Numbered from the stretch's first letter, positions 1-8,329 are shown. The stretch is 42,664 bases of DNA from Dehalococcoidia bacterium (GCA_009692805.1 SHYM01000004.1:1-42664); one strand, 5' to 3'. Notes: generated from the letters alone by a model not told the origin. A program made the numbers and translations.

Positions 1-2
1 TG

Positions 3-584
3 GTGACAGCCCACCTGGGGATAGCTCAGGCGCTCCTGGGCGTGCTCATCGCCCTGCTCATCTTCGTGGGGGCGGCGCCGCGGGTGTCCGCCGACGCCAG
101 CCGACTGGCGGGCTTCCGCGGGCTTGCCCTCGGCGCACTGGTGGCGGTCTACCTGCTGCTGCTATCGGGGGCCTACGTGAGGGGCGCGGGCGCGGCGCTG
201 GCCTGCGGCGCGACCTGGCCCCTGTGCGGCGGAGCGCTCCTCCCCAGGGGCGAGCTACCGCTGGTCCACATGGCTCACCGCATCTTGGTGGCCGCGGTGT
301 ACCTCTACCTGCTGTTCGTGGCCTGGCGAGGCCGGGGGCTCGGCCTGCCGACCCTCGCCCGCGCCGCCTGGCTCATGGTGGCACTGTTCCTGGCTCAGGT
401 GTTCATGGGGGCGGCCAATCCCTGGTCCCACGGCGCGCCCTGGGCCCAGGCCTCCCACCTGGCCCTGGGCACCGCCCTCTGGGGCAGCGTCGTCGCCCTC
501 GCGGCTCTGGCTTGGAGGGCGTTCAGCACGGCGCTGGAGAGGCCCCTGGCCGGGGCGGACACCGCGGGGGCTCGGCAGCCATGA
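3..584 (+). CDS. ctaA: Heme A synthase (CtaA/COX15 family), C-terminal part, cut by window edge
   Basis: Oxidises the heme O methyl group to make heme A for aa3-type cytochrome oxidase, in the cytoplasmic membrane. The visible 193 residues hold about five hydrophobic segments and the second half of the COX15 fold: a helix starting TAHLGIAQ, then SGAYVRGAGAALAC and a cysteine pair (WPLCGG) in the extracytoplasmic loop, HMAHR, and a last helix with QASHLALG. The histidines in HMAHR and ASHLALG fit the family's heme ligands. The N-terminal half (about 100-120 residues) lies left of the window, so the GTG at position 3 is probably not the true start. The stop overlaps the ctaB start (ATGA), indicating translational coupling. 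Family assignment is firm. Confidence 0.85.
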   Translation: MTAHLGIAQALLGVLIALLIFVGAAPRVSADASRLAGFRGLALGALVAVYLLLLSGAYVRGAGAALACGATWPLCGGALLPRGELPLVHMAHRILVAAVYLYLLFVAWRGRGLGLPTLARAAWLMVALFLAQVFMGAANPWSHGAPWAQASHLALGTALWGSVVALAALAWRAFSTALERPLAGADTAGARQP

Positions 585-1450
585 AGAGAGCGCTGCTGGA
601 CTACCTGGCCCTCACCAAGCCGCGCATCATCACGCTGCTGCTGATCACCGCCGTGGCGAGCGCATTCCTGGCTGCGCGCGGCCTGCCGTCGTGGCCCGTG
701 CTGGCGGCCGTGCTAGGGGGAGGGACGCTGGCCGCCGGCGGCGCGGGCGCCCTTAACCATTACCTGGAGCGGGACCTCGATGGGATGATGCTGCGGACCC
801 GTCAGCGGCCGCTCCCCGGCCAGCGCATCTCCCCCAGGAGTGCGCTCCTGTTCGGGGTGGCCCTGAACCTAGCGGCGTTCATACTGTTCGCGACCCTGGC
901 CAACCTGCTGAGCGCCGCCCTCGCCCTGGCCGGCACGCTCTTTTATCTCTTGGTCTATACCCGCTGGCTCAAGCGGTCCACCCCCCAGAACATCGTCATC
1001 GGCGGGGCCGCCGGGGCCTTCCCGCCCCTGGTGGGCTGGGCGGCGGTGACCGGGGGGCTCTCCCTGCCCGCCCTCTACCTATTCGCCATCGTCTTCTTCT
1101 GGACACCACCCCATTTCTGGGCGCTGGCCCTGCTCCTGCGCGAGGACTACGCCCGGGCCGGCATCCCCATGCTGCCAGTGGTCCAGGGGGAGCGGGCGAC
1201 GGCGTGGCAGATCCTGCTCTACACCCTCGTCCTGGTAGCCCTCAGCCTGCTCCTGTTCACCACCCGTGTGCTGGGCTGGGTGTACCTGGCCTCCGCCCTG
1301 GCGCTGGGCGCTCTGTTCGTGTTCTATGCGGTCCAACTGCTGCTCGACCTGCGCCCGGCGCGGGCCAGGCGCCTGTACATGTACTCTCTGCTTTACCTCG
1401 GGCTCCTCTTCGCCGTCGTGATGCTGGACGGCAGTCTGAACCTGTTATAA
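581..1450 (+). CDS. ctaB: Protoheme IX farnesyltransferase (heme O synthase)
   Basis: Attaches a farnesyl group to protoheme to give heme O, the substrate of CtaA. A polytopic UbiA-family membrane prenyltransferase of 289 residues, the normal length. The allylic diphosphate-binding motif NHYLERDLDGMM followed by RTRQRPLP lies near residues 59-79; the second family motif, YTRWLKRSTPQN with IGGAAGAFPP, lies near 123-146. The start is the ATG overlapping the ctaA stop; a longer in-frame extension upstream reads through ctaA and is discarded. The ctaA-ctaB pair implies a heme-copper oxidase encoded outside this window. Confidence 0.95.
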   Translation: MKRALLDYLALTKPRIITLLLITAVASAFLAARGLPSWPVLAAVLGGGTLAAGGAGALNHYLERDLDGMMLRTRQRPLPGQRISPRSALLFGVALNLAAFILFATLANLLSAALALAGTLFYLLVYTRWLKRSTPQNIVIGGAAGAFPPLVGWAAVTGGLSLPALYLFAIVFFWTPPHFWALALLLREDYARAGIPMLPVVQGERATAWQILLYTLVLVALSLLLFTTRVLGWVYLASALALGALFVFYAVQLLLDLRPARARRLYMYSLLYLGLLFAVVMLDGSLNLL

Positions 1451-1464
1451 CCGGGGGCAGGGAA

Positions 1465-1705
1465 CTTTGCACAAAGATGGCATCCTGCCGGGCCGCCTGC
1501 GGCGGGAGGGCGTCAAAAAGGGGTCCTCTCGCAGCCTGCTCTGAGCCCGCCGGCGGGCTGGCCGAAGGGCCGGGGGTCGAAGGGGGTGTCCCCCTTTCTC
1601 ACTGTCAAACTACCCCCTTCCTGACTAGGAAGGGGGCCAGGGGGATGGTCGAGGGCATACTCATAGAGAGAGCCTGGTCGAGAAAATGCGGCCTTTCGTG
1701 CAAAG
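1465..1705. repeat. MITE-like repeat, copy A
   Basis: A 241-bp non-coding element bounded by inverted ends CTTTGCAC and GTGCAAAG; the homology of the ends runs a few bases further (AAAG after a 2-nt gap). Inside are a GGCATCCTGCC module, a GGGGG(TG)CCCCC stem, and a hairpin at 1613-1636 with arms CCCCCTTCCT and AGGAAGGGGG, followed by CCAGGGGGATGGTCG and GGCATACTCAT. The right 140 bp match copy C at 31522-31714 closely. It fills the ctaB-ABC transporter gap, and its right end lies 12 nt from the ABC gene start. Confidence 0.65.
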
Positions 1706-1717
1706 CTGGAGCAGGGC

Positions 1718-2707
1718 GTGAATGAGGCGGCGGTGATAGAAGTAGAGCAACTCAGTAAACGGTTCGGCGCCACGGAGGCCGTCAGGGGGCTCAGCTTCAG
1801 CGTACCGAGGGGCGAGCTCTTCGGCTTCTTGGGGCCCAACGGGGCCGGTAAGACTACGACTATCCATATGCTCTGCACTCTGCTGGCCCCCACCTCCGGC
1901 CGCGCCCTGGTGGCCGGCTATGACACCGTCCGCCAGCCCGCCCAGGTCAGGCAGGCGATCGGGGTGGTGTTCCAGGACCCCAGCCTGGACGAATACCTCA
2001 CCGCTCAGGAGAACCTGGAATTCTATGCCCTGTGCTACCACGTGCCGCGCTCCCTGGCGCGCCAGCGCATCGCCGAGCTGCTCCAGCTAGTGGAGCTCGG
2101 GGAGCGGCGGCGCAGCCTGGTCCGCACCTTCTCCGGTGGGATGAGAAGGCGCCTGGAGCTGGCCCGCGGCCTGCTGCATCGCCCCCAGGTGCTGTTCCTG
2201 GACGAGCCCACCCTGGGGCTCGACCCCCAGACGAGGGCCCGGATGTGGGAGTACATCGCCGAGCTCCAGCGCCTGGAGGGGACGACCGTCTTCGCCACCA
2301 CCCACTACATGGAGGAGGCCGAGCGCTGCCAGCGCGTCGCCATCATCGACCACGGACAGCTCGTAGCCCTGGATACGCCCGCCGCCTTGAAGGCTCATGT
2401 CGGCGGGGATGTGATCTCACTCCAGGTGCGCGACCCCGCTGTGGCCTCCCAGCTATTGCGACAGGCCCATGGCCTTGAGCCCCAGACGCGGGATGGCATC
2501 CTGGATCTCCGGGTCCAGCAAGGCGACGCCCTGATACCCCAGCTCATGCGGACCCTGGGAGAGCAAACGACAGCCGTGTCGCTGCGCCGCCCTACCCTGG
2601 AAGACGCGTTTCTGGCCCTGACCGGTCGCGGGCTGCGCGACCCCGGCCCCCAGGAATCAGGGGACGCGACCCCGCAGCGGAGGCCCTGGGGAAGACGGCC
2701 CTCATAA
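1718..2707 (+). CDS. ABC transporter ATP-binding protein, DrrA/CcmA type
   Basis: Nucleotide-binding subunit of an ABC exporter, 329 residues with a GTG start. Walker A GPNGAGKTT near residue 40, Q-loop VFQDPSLDEY, signature FSGGMRRRLELARG near 138, Walker B VLFLDEPTLGLDP near 157 and H-loop TTHYMEEAE near 195 are all intact. About 90 residues after the ATPase core form the C-terminal domain common in daunorubicin-resistance-type ATPases (ending TLEDAFLALTGRGL). No ABC-2 permease gene follows, although these ATPases normally sit beside one; the next gene is metabolic. The partner is either elsewhere or lost. Substrate unknown. Confidence 0.85.
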   Translation: MNEAAVIEVEQLSKRFGATEAVRGLSFSVPRGELFGFLGPNGAGKTTTIHMLCTLLAPTSGRALVAGYDTVRQPAQVRQAIGVVFQDPSLDEYLTAQENLEFYALCYHVPRSLARQRIAELLQLVELGERRRSLVRTFSGGMRRRLELARGLLHRPQVLFLDEPTLGLDPQTRARMWEYIAELQRLEGTTVFATTHYMEEAERCQRVAIIDHGQLVALDTPAALKAHVGGDVISLQVRDPAVASQLLRQAHGLEPQTRDGILDLRVQQGDALIPQLMRTLGEQTTAVSLRRPTLEDAFLALTGRGLRDPGPQESGDATPQRRPWGRRPS

Positions 2708-2723
2708 CGGAGGCGAGCTAGCC

Positions 2724-3596
2724 ATGGCAACGGTCAGGGAGCGGGTCCAGCAACAGCCCGGTCGCCCCCTCATCATCTGCGACTTCTCGCCGCCCAGGGG
2801 GCCTGATGCCGCTGTCCTGAAGCAGGCCCGCGCCCTGGAGGCCGATTTCATCTGCGTCGCCTACAACCCAGGGAAATCGGTGCGGGCGGACTCCGCCTTC
2901 GTCGCCGCCGCCATCGCACGGGAGACGGGCCACCAGACCATCTTCAACCTGGCCCCTCGGGACATGAACAAGCTGGCCCTCCAGAGCCACCTGGAGGGCG
3001 CCGCCCTCCTCGGGCTGCAGAACGTCGTGGTGGTCAAGGGCGACCCCTTCAGCGAGAAGGAGCAGGCCTCTACCCGCCCCGTGAGCGAGCTGAGGCCCAC
3101 GGAGCTGGTCCGCTCCATCGTGGCGCTGAACGCGGGGAGCGACTACAAGGGCCAGCGCCTCGCCGCTCCCACCACCTTCTGCATCGGCGCCGCCCTGGAC
3201 CTGGGCAAAGGCCTGGAGCAGGAGGCCCGCCTGGCCTACAAGAAGGTGCAGGCCGGGGCCGACTTCTTCCTGGCCCAACCCATCTTTGACGTGGCGCTCG
3301 TGGCCGCCTTCCAGCGGCGGTACCGGGACGTGGCCGGGGGCGACCTCACCCCACCCGTCTTCTGGGGGCTGCAGGTGCTGGAGAAGGGGGGGCTGGCCTT
3401 TGGCCCCGTGCCCGAGGCCATGCAGCGGGAGCTGGATAGCGGGCGCCCCGGCCCCGAGCTAGCGCTGGAGATGCTGGAGCGGTTGTTGGCGGTGGGCGTC
3501 CACACCATCTACCTGGTGCCGCCCATCCTGCGAGGCGGGGCGCGCAACTACCAGGCCGCTCAGCAGTTCCTCTCCGCGGCCAAGCGACGGTCCTAG
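2724..3596 (+). CDS. Methylenetetrahydrofolate reductase family protein
   Basis: Predicted flavoprotein with the MetF-type TIM barrel, 290 residues; MetF reduces 5,10-methylene-THF to 5-methyl-THF. The start is supported by GGAGG about ten bases upstream of the ATG. Visible family signatures are CDFSPPRG near residue 20 (canonical enzymes have FEFFPP, so the catalytic Glu is Asp here), FICVAYNPG, NLAPRDMNKLALQSHL, LLGLQNVVVVKGDP and AGADFFLAQPIFD. The Glu-to-Asp change and short length place it in a divergent branch, so a related folate or C1 activity is possible. It may draw on methylene-THF from the glycine cleavage system encoded downstream. Confidence 0.75.
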   Translation: MATVRERVQQQPGRPLIICDFSPPRGPDAAVLKQARALEADFICVAYNPGKSVRADSAFVAAAIARETGHQTIFNLAPRDMNKLALQSHLEGAALLGLQNVVVVKGDPFSEKEQASTRPVSELRPTELVRSIVALNAGSDYKGQRLAAPTTFCIGAALDLGKGLEQEARLAYKKVQAGADFFLAQPIFDVALVAAFQRRYRDVAGGDLTPPVFWGLQVLEKGGLAFGPVPEAMQRELDSGRPGPELALEMLERLLAVGVHTIYLVPPILRGGARNYQAAQQFLSAAKRRS

Positions 3597-3719
3597 TCAG
3601 CCCCAGCAACCCACTCCTCCCGTTGACGCTAGCTGAGAACATGATTTTGAACTTTGTAGTACAATAGCTTGCAGTTGCGACCTGCATCCAGACTGGGGAC
3701 CTGTCGCCCCAGGAGGGCT

Positions 3720-4160
3720 ATGGCGCTTAACCTGGCGAGCTCCCTCACCGACCGGGTGACTGGCATCCTCATCGACGGCCAGAGGCGGGTGCTGCTGGCC
3801 CGCCGCAAGCGGGGCGAATATCCCTGGGACGCCCCGGGAGGCCGCATGGAGGGAGGCGAGAACCCGGAAACCACCCTGCGGCGCGAGCTCCTGGACGGCC
3901 TGGGCGTGGAGGCCCAGGAATACCGGCACTTCGCCACCCTGGAGACGGATGTGCTGGACGACACCCCGGCGACTCACTTCATCTTCCTGGTCACGCGCTG
4001 GGCCGGAGAGCCCCAGAACAAGCGCCCCGAGGCCTATGCCGAGCTGCGCTGGGCAGCGAGCCAGGAGCTCAACGGGCTCGCCCTGATCCCCCTGATGCGG
4101 CGAGGGCTGCAGAGAGTCCTGGAGGCCCGCGCCGGCGTGGGCGCGGAAGAGGAGCGATGA
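3720..4160 (+). CDS. Nudix hydrolase-like protein with degenerate Nudix box
   Basis: Nudix-fold protein of 146 residues. The ATG is preceded by AGGAGG with a short 3-nt spacer; an in-frame TTG 51 nt upstream is less likely. The box reads GGRMEGGENPETTLRRELLDGLGV: G-x5-E-x7-R-E is present, but the canonical EE pair that binds metal is D-G. Pyrophosphohydrolase activity may therefore be weak or altered. The rest looks like an ordinary Nudix domain with KRGEYPWDAPGG before the box. The stop overlaps the next start (ATGA), so it is coupled to the membrane protein gene. Substrate unknown. Confidence 0.75.
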   Translation: MALNLASSLTDRVTGILIDGQRRVLLARRKRGEYPWDAPGGRMEGGENPETTLRRELLDGLGVEAQEYRHFATLETDVLDDTPATHFIFLVTRWAGEPQNKRPEAYAELRWAASQELNGLALIPLMRRGLQRVLEARAGVGAEEER

Positions 4161-4651
4161 AATACCGGCACGCGGCCCTGGTCTACCTGGCGGCCAGCGC
4201 CCTGGAGGCCCTCACCACCATCCTTATCTTGCCCCGGGAGCAGCTCGGCGGCGAGGCCACCTACCTGTTCGTCAGCCTTGGCTTCGTTGTCCTCTTCGCC
4301 CTGGCCCTGTTCAACGCCGCCGACTGGACCGCGGAACGCCCCCTGGCCGAGCGCACGGTGAAGCTCCTCGTATTCGTCCTAGGCGCCAACGCCCTCGTGC
4401 GCGCCGTCCTGCTGGGCTTAAGCCTCCTCCCCCTGGATGTCTCCCTGGTTATCAGCACGGCCGAGTGGACCCGGTCGCCTGCGCTCGTCACCGGCTCGGG
4501 CGGCCCCGCCTTCGCGGTCAGGGCCGGCGCCGAGGCCTGCATCGCCTACGCCATGGGGCGGGCCCTGTGGGACTGGCCACCCGCCCCTCAGGAGTCGAAG
4601 GGCGCCACCAGGGGCAAGGCCGCCGGCCGCCGTTCCTCCAGCCACGCCTAG
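4157..4651 (+). CDS. Hypothetical integral membrane protein
   Basis: Unrecognised 164-residue protein with three to four hydrophobic segments (about residues 5-25, 35-53, 68-90 and possibly 125-140). A short charged stretch (DWTAERPLAERT) lies between helices 2 and 3, and the tail is basic and Ser-rich. No catalytic motif is visible. The ATG overlaps the stop of the Nudix gene by four bases, so the two are probably co-translated. Function unknown. Confidence 0.7.
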   Translation: MKYRHAALVYLAASALEALTTILILPREQLGGEATYLFVSLGFVVLFALALFNAADWTAERPLAERTVKLLVFVLGANALVRAVLLGLSLLPLDVSLVISTAEWTRSPALVTGSGGPAFAVRAGAEACIAYAMGRALWDWPPAPQESKGATRGKAAGRRSSSHA

Positions 4652-4689
4652 CCGCCCTCTGCTCATGGCCCCAGCCCACGAGCGGAAGA

Positions 4690-4790
4690 GTGAGTCCAGA
4701 GGGGCGCAGCCCCGAGCCTGCCCTGAGCGTTGTCGAAGGGACGGGGGGCCTGGGGGGTGTCCCCCCAGCTCCTCTTTTTATTCTCACCTA
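4690..4790. repeat. Palindromic GC-rich repeat in a 347-bp gene-free gap
   Basis: The gap between the membrane protein and the methyltransferase holds GGGGCGCAGCCCC, a CCCTGAGCGTTGTCGAAGGG unit (variant of the TTCGACAGGCTCAG family) and GGGGGGTGTCCCCCC, ending in a T-rich run. The same order of modules recurs at 28019-28085. The remaining ~200 bp up to the next gene show no ORF or RNA that I recognise. Confidence 0.55.
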
Positions 4791-4998
4791 CTCCTAGCGG
4801 GGTGAAGGTGAGACGCCACCCTGGCGGGGGCTGGACTCTTCGTCCCGACAAGAGGTCGTCCCGTGCAGTTGGAAGCCGCACCGTGCGACGTTTGGCAGTG
4901 GCAGGCGCGATGCCAAGACCAGGAGACCGCTCCAGAAGCGCACAAAGGTTGAGCCCAGGCCCAATCCCAGCTAGGATGGGCTCGGAGGATGAGCGACC

Positions 4999-6222
4999 TT
5001 GGGCGACGACCTGGAGCGTCGTATCCGCGAGCGGGCCCAGCGAGACGGTCCCCTGACCTTCGCCGCCTTCATGCGCATGGCCCTCTACGAGCCGGGCCTG
5101 GGGTACTACACCGCCGGCGCCGACCGGGTGGGGCCCGAGGGCGACTTCTACACCAGCCCCGCGGCCCATCCTGCCTTCGCCGCCCTACTGGGTCTCCAGG
5201 TGGAGCAGCTCTGGCGCCTGCTGGGATGCCCCCCCACATTCCAGGTGCTGGAGGTGGGGTCCGGCAAGGGCCTGCTGCGGGGCGATCTGCAAGACTTCCT
5301 GGCTCGCTTCGCGCCCGGCTGTGCCCAGGCCCTGCGCTACACCGCCCTGGACCTGGGGACGAGCGCCCGCCCCTGGCCCCCGGCGCCCCTCGTGGGCGCG
5401 ATCATCTCCAATGAGCTGTTCGACGCTCTGCCCTTCCAGCGCCTCAGCATGAAAAACGGCCAGCTCCTGGAGCGCTACGTGGCCCTCCAGGGCGAGGAGC
5501 TAGCCGAGCACCTGGCGGCGCCCGCGGACGAGGCGCTGGCGCGCTACTTGCAGGCGGAGGGCATCGCCCTCGAGGACGAGCAAGAGACGGAGGTCTGCCT
5601 GGAGTCGGGGGCGCTCCTGGAGCGCCTGGGCCATCTGCTGGAGCGCGGGCTGCTTATCACCATCGACTACGGCGATCTGGCCCCCGAGCGCCATTCCCCT
5701 CGACGCCGCCGTGGCACCGCCTTGTGTTACTACCGCCATGGCACCAACGAAGACTTCCTGCGGCGCCTCGGCCAGCAGGACATCACCGCCCACGTGGACT
5801 TCACCGCCCTGGTCCGAGCGGGCGTGGCGGCAGGGCTTCAAACGCTGGGTCTGCTGAGCCAGGCCGAGTTCCTGCGCAACCTGGGATGGGAGGCATTCGA
5901 GGCGCAACTGCGGCGCCGGGGCCTGCCCCAGGCCCAGGAGCGGGCCAACCTCTTTGGCCTCAGGGAGCTGGTCAGACGCGAGGGCTTCGGCGGGTTCCGG
6001 GTGCTGCTCCAGGGGCGCGGCCTCCCCGACGGTGAGCCCGCCGGCCTGCGCTACGATCCCCGGCGGGTGGCGGGCCTGGCCGCGTTGGGGTCGAGCTTGC
6101 CCTTGCCTCTGCTCAACCCGGCCCATACTCCCCTGCTGGCGGGGCGCTACACTCAGGAGGAGGTGGACTGGGGCGCGCGGCTAAAGCAGTGGCTCGAGGA
6201 GGGCGGCCCTAGCGGCCCTTGA
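4999..6222 (+). CDS. SAM-dependent methyltransferase, MidA/NDUFAF7 family (DUF185)
   Basis: 407-residue class I methyltransferase of the family whose eukaryotic member NDUFAF7 methylates an arginine of a complex I subunit; bacterial targets are unproven. TTG start with GGAGG ten bases upstream. The N-terminal signature GPLTFAAFMRMALYEPGLGYY is followed by GDFYTSPAAHPAF, the SAM-binding strand LEVGSGKGLLRGDL near residue 85, and IISNELFDALPF near residue 135, which is typical of this family. The 3' end overlaps the convergent crotonase gene by 14 bp. Confidence 0.85.
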   Translation: MGDDLERRIRERAQRDGPLTFAAFMRMALYEPGLGYYTAGADRVGPEGDFYTSPAAHPAFAALLGLQVEQLWRLLGCPPTFQVLEVGSGKGLLRGDLQDFLARFAPGCAQALRYTALDLGTSARPWPPAPLVGAIISNELFDALPFQRLSMKNGQLLERYVALQGEELAEHLAAPADEALARYLQAEGIALEDEQETEVCLESGALLERLGHLLERGLLITIDYGDLAPERHSPRRRRGTALCYYRHGTNEDFLRRLGQQDITAHVDFTALVRAGVAAGLQTLGLLSQAEFLRNLGWEAFEAQLRRRGLPQAQERANLFGLRELVRREGFGGFRVLLQGRGLPDGEPAGLRYDPRRVAGLAALGSSLPLPLLNPAHTPLLAGRYTQEEVDWGARLKQWLEEGGPSGP

Positions 6223-6991
6223 AGTCGGGCTCCCTCTTGTCCACATAAGCCCGGGGGCCCTCCTTGGCGTCTTCCGTCGCCGTGACCAGGGCAAACGCCC
6301 GCTCGTTGGCGGCCATGGCCTCCTCCAGACCCTGGTTCAGCCCCTCGTAGACCAGGCGCTTGCACCAGCGGACAGCCAAAGGCGGCGCCTTGGCCAGACG
6401 CAGGGCTAGGTCCCGCGTCGCCGGCAGCAGGTCCTCGTGGGGGACCACCTGGGCTACGAGGCCGATGCGCAGCGCCTCCTGGGCGTCTATGACCTCGCTG
6501 GTCCAGATCAGCCGGAGGGCCTGCTGGAGGCCGATGATGCGCGGCAGCAGGTAGCAGCCACCGCTGCCGGGGATCACGCCCATGCGGACGTAGCCCATGC
6601 CGAAGCGGGCGCGCTCGGAGGCGATGCGGATGTCGCAGAGGCTGGCGAAGTCGAGGCCGCCGCCCACGGCGGCCCCGTTGATGGCGCCCAGGTAGGGCTT
6701 GGGGAATTTGGCCATCCGCAGGGCCTGGTTTACGCCCCGCGGCCCGCTTTGTTCCGCGCTGGGCCCGTAGTGACGCCGGGCTAGGTCCTTGGGGTTGGCG
6801 CCGGTGTTGAAGTGGCGTCCGTTGGCGGTGACGATCAGCACTCTCACCGCTTCGTCCTGCTCGGCGTCGTCCACCGCCCGGGCCCAATCGGCCATCAGGC
6901 TGCCACCCATGTCATTGTGCTCGGGCCGGTTCAAGGTGATGGTGGCGATGCCATCGGCATCTTTGGTGTAGAGGATGTCCTGGAGGTCCAT
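6209..6991 (-). CDS. Enoyl-CoA hydratase/isomerase family protein (crotonase), atypical active site
   Basis: Crotonase-fold protein of 260 residues, normal length. The oxyanion-hole regions are seen in GRHFNTGANPKDL and NGAAVGGGLDFASLCDI. In true enoyl-CoA hydratases the two catalytic glutamates lie in GG-C-E-L-A and FG-x-P-E; here the first is Asp (GGGLDFA) and the second is Tyr (FGMGYVRMG). Hydration is therefore doubtful, and another crotonase reaction (isomerase, hydrolase, lyase or dehalogenase) is equally possible. It is divergent from the universal stress protein gene, with a good promoter upstream, and converges on the MidA-type gene. Confidence 0.85.
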   Translation of the reverse strand: MDLQDILYTKDADGIATITLNRPEHNDMGGSLMADWARAVDDAEQDEAVRVLIVTANGRHFNTGANPKDLARRHYGPSAEQSGPRGVNQALRMAKFPKPYLGAINGAAVGGGLDFASLCDIRIASERARFGMGYVRMGVIPGSGGCYLLPRIIGLQQALRLIWTSEVIDAQEALRIGLVAQVVPHEDLLPATRDLALRLAKAPPLAVRWCKRLVYEGLNQGLEEAMAANERAFALVTATEDAKEGPRAYVDKREPDFKGR

Positions 6992-7034
6992 GGCGTCCTT
7001 CCCTGCCTGTCGGGGGCCTTGCCTTGCTGGGGCG

Positions 7035-7063
7035 ATTATAGGGGCCGCTCACCTGGTCGTCCA
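7035..7063 (-). promoter_or_regulatory. Sigma-70-type promoter for the crotonase gene
   Basis: On the minus strand, TGGACG and a perfect TATAAT are separated by 17 nt. The hexamers lie about 45-70 nt upstream of the crotonase ATG, in the short divergent gap before the stress protein gene. Confidence 0.6.
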
Positions 7064-7108
7064 GACTCAAAAGCCAGGCGTCGACACCTAGCTGCCGGGC
7101 GTGGCGGG

Positions 7109-7588
7109 TTGACGCCGGACCAAACACCCGGCCTGAGCAAGATCATCGTCCCGCTGGATGGCTCGGGTTTGGCGGAGGCGGCCCTTCAGCCAGCGGAGCG
7201 GCTTGCCAGAGGCTTGGGGCCGGGCCTATTGCTGGTGCAGATGGTGGACCCGCGCATTCTCAGCTACGTGGGGCCGGAGATGAGCGGCACCTATCAGAAT
7301 CTTTACACCTCTCTGGACCGCACCGCCAAGGATTACCTGACAGCGCTGGCCGCGGGGCCAGCCAAGGCCGGGCTTGCGGTGGAGACTGCCGTCCTCCAAG
7401 GCCTACCTGGGGGCAGTATCTCCGACCTGGCCCGGAACACCCCTGGCAGCTTGGTGGTCATGTCCAGCCACGGTCGCTCCGGGTTGAGCCGCTGGGCCTT
7501 GGGCAGCGTGGCGGAGAAGGTCGCGCGCGACAGCCTGGCGCTGGTGCTCATCCTCCAGTCCCGAGTGGTCAGACAACAGGCGGGCTAG
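7109..7588 (+). CDS. Universal stress protein (UspA family)
   Basis: Single UspA domain, 159 residues from a TTG start; the domain begins with SKIIVPLDGSGLAEAAL. The nucleotide-binding loop near the C-terminus reads SSHGRSGLSRWALGSVAEKV, matching G-x2-G-x9-G-S except that the first Gly is Ser, a common variant. ATP-binding UspA proteins act in the cytoplasm as stress-state regulators. The start is uncertain: the reading frame is open further upstream but antisense to the crotonase gene, and no strong ribosome site precedes the TTG. Its stop lies just before the nitrite reductase remnant. Confidence 0.8.
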   Translation: MTPDQTPGLSKIIVPLDGSGLAEAALQPAERLARGLGPGLLLVQMVDPRILSYVGPEMSGTYQNLYTSLDRTAKDYLTALAAGPAKAGLAVETAVLQGLPGGSISDLARNTPGSLVVMSSHGRSGLSRWALGSVAEKVARDSLALVLILQSRVVRQQAG

Positions 7589-7651
7589 GGCGAGGGCGCC
7601 CTGGCGCCAAGCGCCCCCAGATAAAAAGAGGTCTCCTGGGAGAGGGCCCGC

Positions 7652-8247
7652 CAGGGCTCTACGTATACCACTGCGCCACCCCGGTCATCCCCCACCACAT
7701 CGCCAGCGGCATGTACGGACTTGTCCTGGTGGAGCCCGCCGGTGGCCTGCCCCCGGTGGACAAGGAGTTCTACCTGATGCAGGGCGAGTTCTACACCCAG
7801 GGCGCCCTGAACGACAAGGGGCTCCAGCCCTTCTCCTTCGCCAAGCTGCTGGCCGAGACGCCCGAGTACGTGGTCTTCAACGGCGCCACGGACTGGCTGG
7901 TGGGCGAGCGGGCGCTGAAGGCCAAGGTGGGCGACCGGGTGCGGCTCTACTTCGGCGTGGGCGGGCCCAATAAGACCTCCAGCTTCCACCTCATCGGTGA
8001 GATCTGGGACCGGGTCTACCTGGAGGGGTCGACCCAGTGGGTGCCCAATGTCCAGACCACTATGGTGCCCGCTGGCGGCGCCACCATGGTGGAGTTCAAG
8101 CTGGACGCGCCGGGGACTTACATCCTGGTGGACCACAGCTTGAGCCGCCTCTTGCGGGGCGCCGCGGGGCTGCTCGTCGCCGAGGGGCCGGACCAGCCCG
8201 AGGTCTTCAAGACGCTACAGCCAGGGGCAGGCTCAGGAGGCCACTAG
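7652..8247 (+). pseudogene. 5'-truncated copper nitrite reductase (NirK)-like gene
   Basis: A remnant of a two-domain multicopper nitrite reductase, which reduces nitrite to NO in the periplasm. The frame reads LYVYHCATPVIPHHIASGMYG, which carries the type-1 copper ligands Cys, His and Met and the adjacent type-2 His, then runs into a complete second cupredoxin domain with the type-2 His in FHLIGEIWDRV and an ordinary NirK ending (ILVDHSLSRLLRGAAG). The first ~130 residues, signal peptide and a usable start are missing: the only ATG in frame (7711) lies after the Cys/His ligands. The frame has no stops or shifts, so truncation seems recent. The uspA end occupies the place of the lost 5' portion. 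Confidence 0.75.
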
Positions 8248-8266
8248 CTAGGCTGCTGAAAACCCC

Positions 8267-8320
8267 CTTCGACAGGCTCAGGGGGAACGGTTATTTCCGT
8301 TCGTGCTGAGCCTGTCGAAG
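8267..8320. repeat. Long inverted repeat, TTCGACAGGCTCAG family
   Basis: Arms CTTCGACAGGCTCAG and CTGAGCCTGTCGAAG are exact complements, with an inner GAACGG/CCGTTC stem and TTATTT loop, making one extended hairpin between two convergent genes. It could act as a bidirectional terminator. Related units lie at 4719-4741, 17734-17747 and 18801-18862. Confidence 0.75.
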
Positions 8321-8329
8321 CACGCCGGG

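Noticed and set aside
3643-3665. AT-rich TACAAT before the Nudix gene as a promoter
   Set aside because: The -10-like hexamer is good, but no -35 lies at 16-18 nt; TTGACG is 31 nt away. Left out as unsupported.
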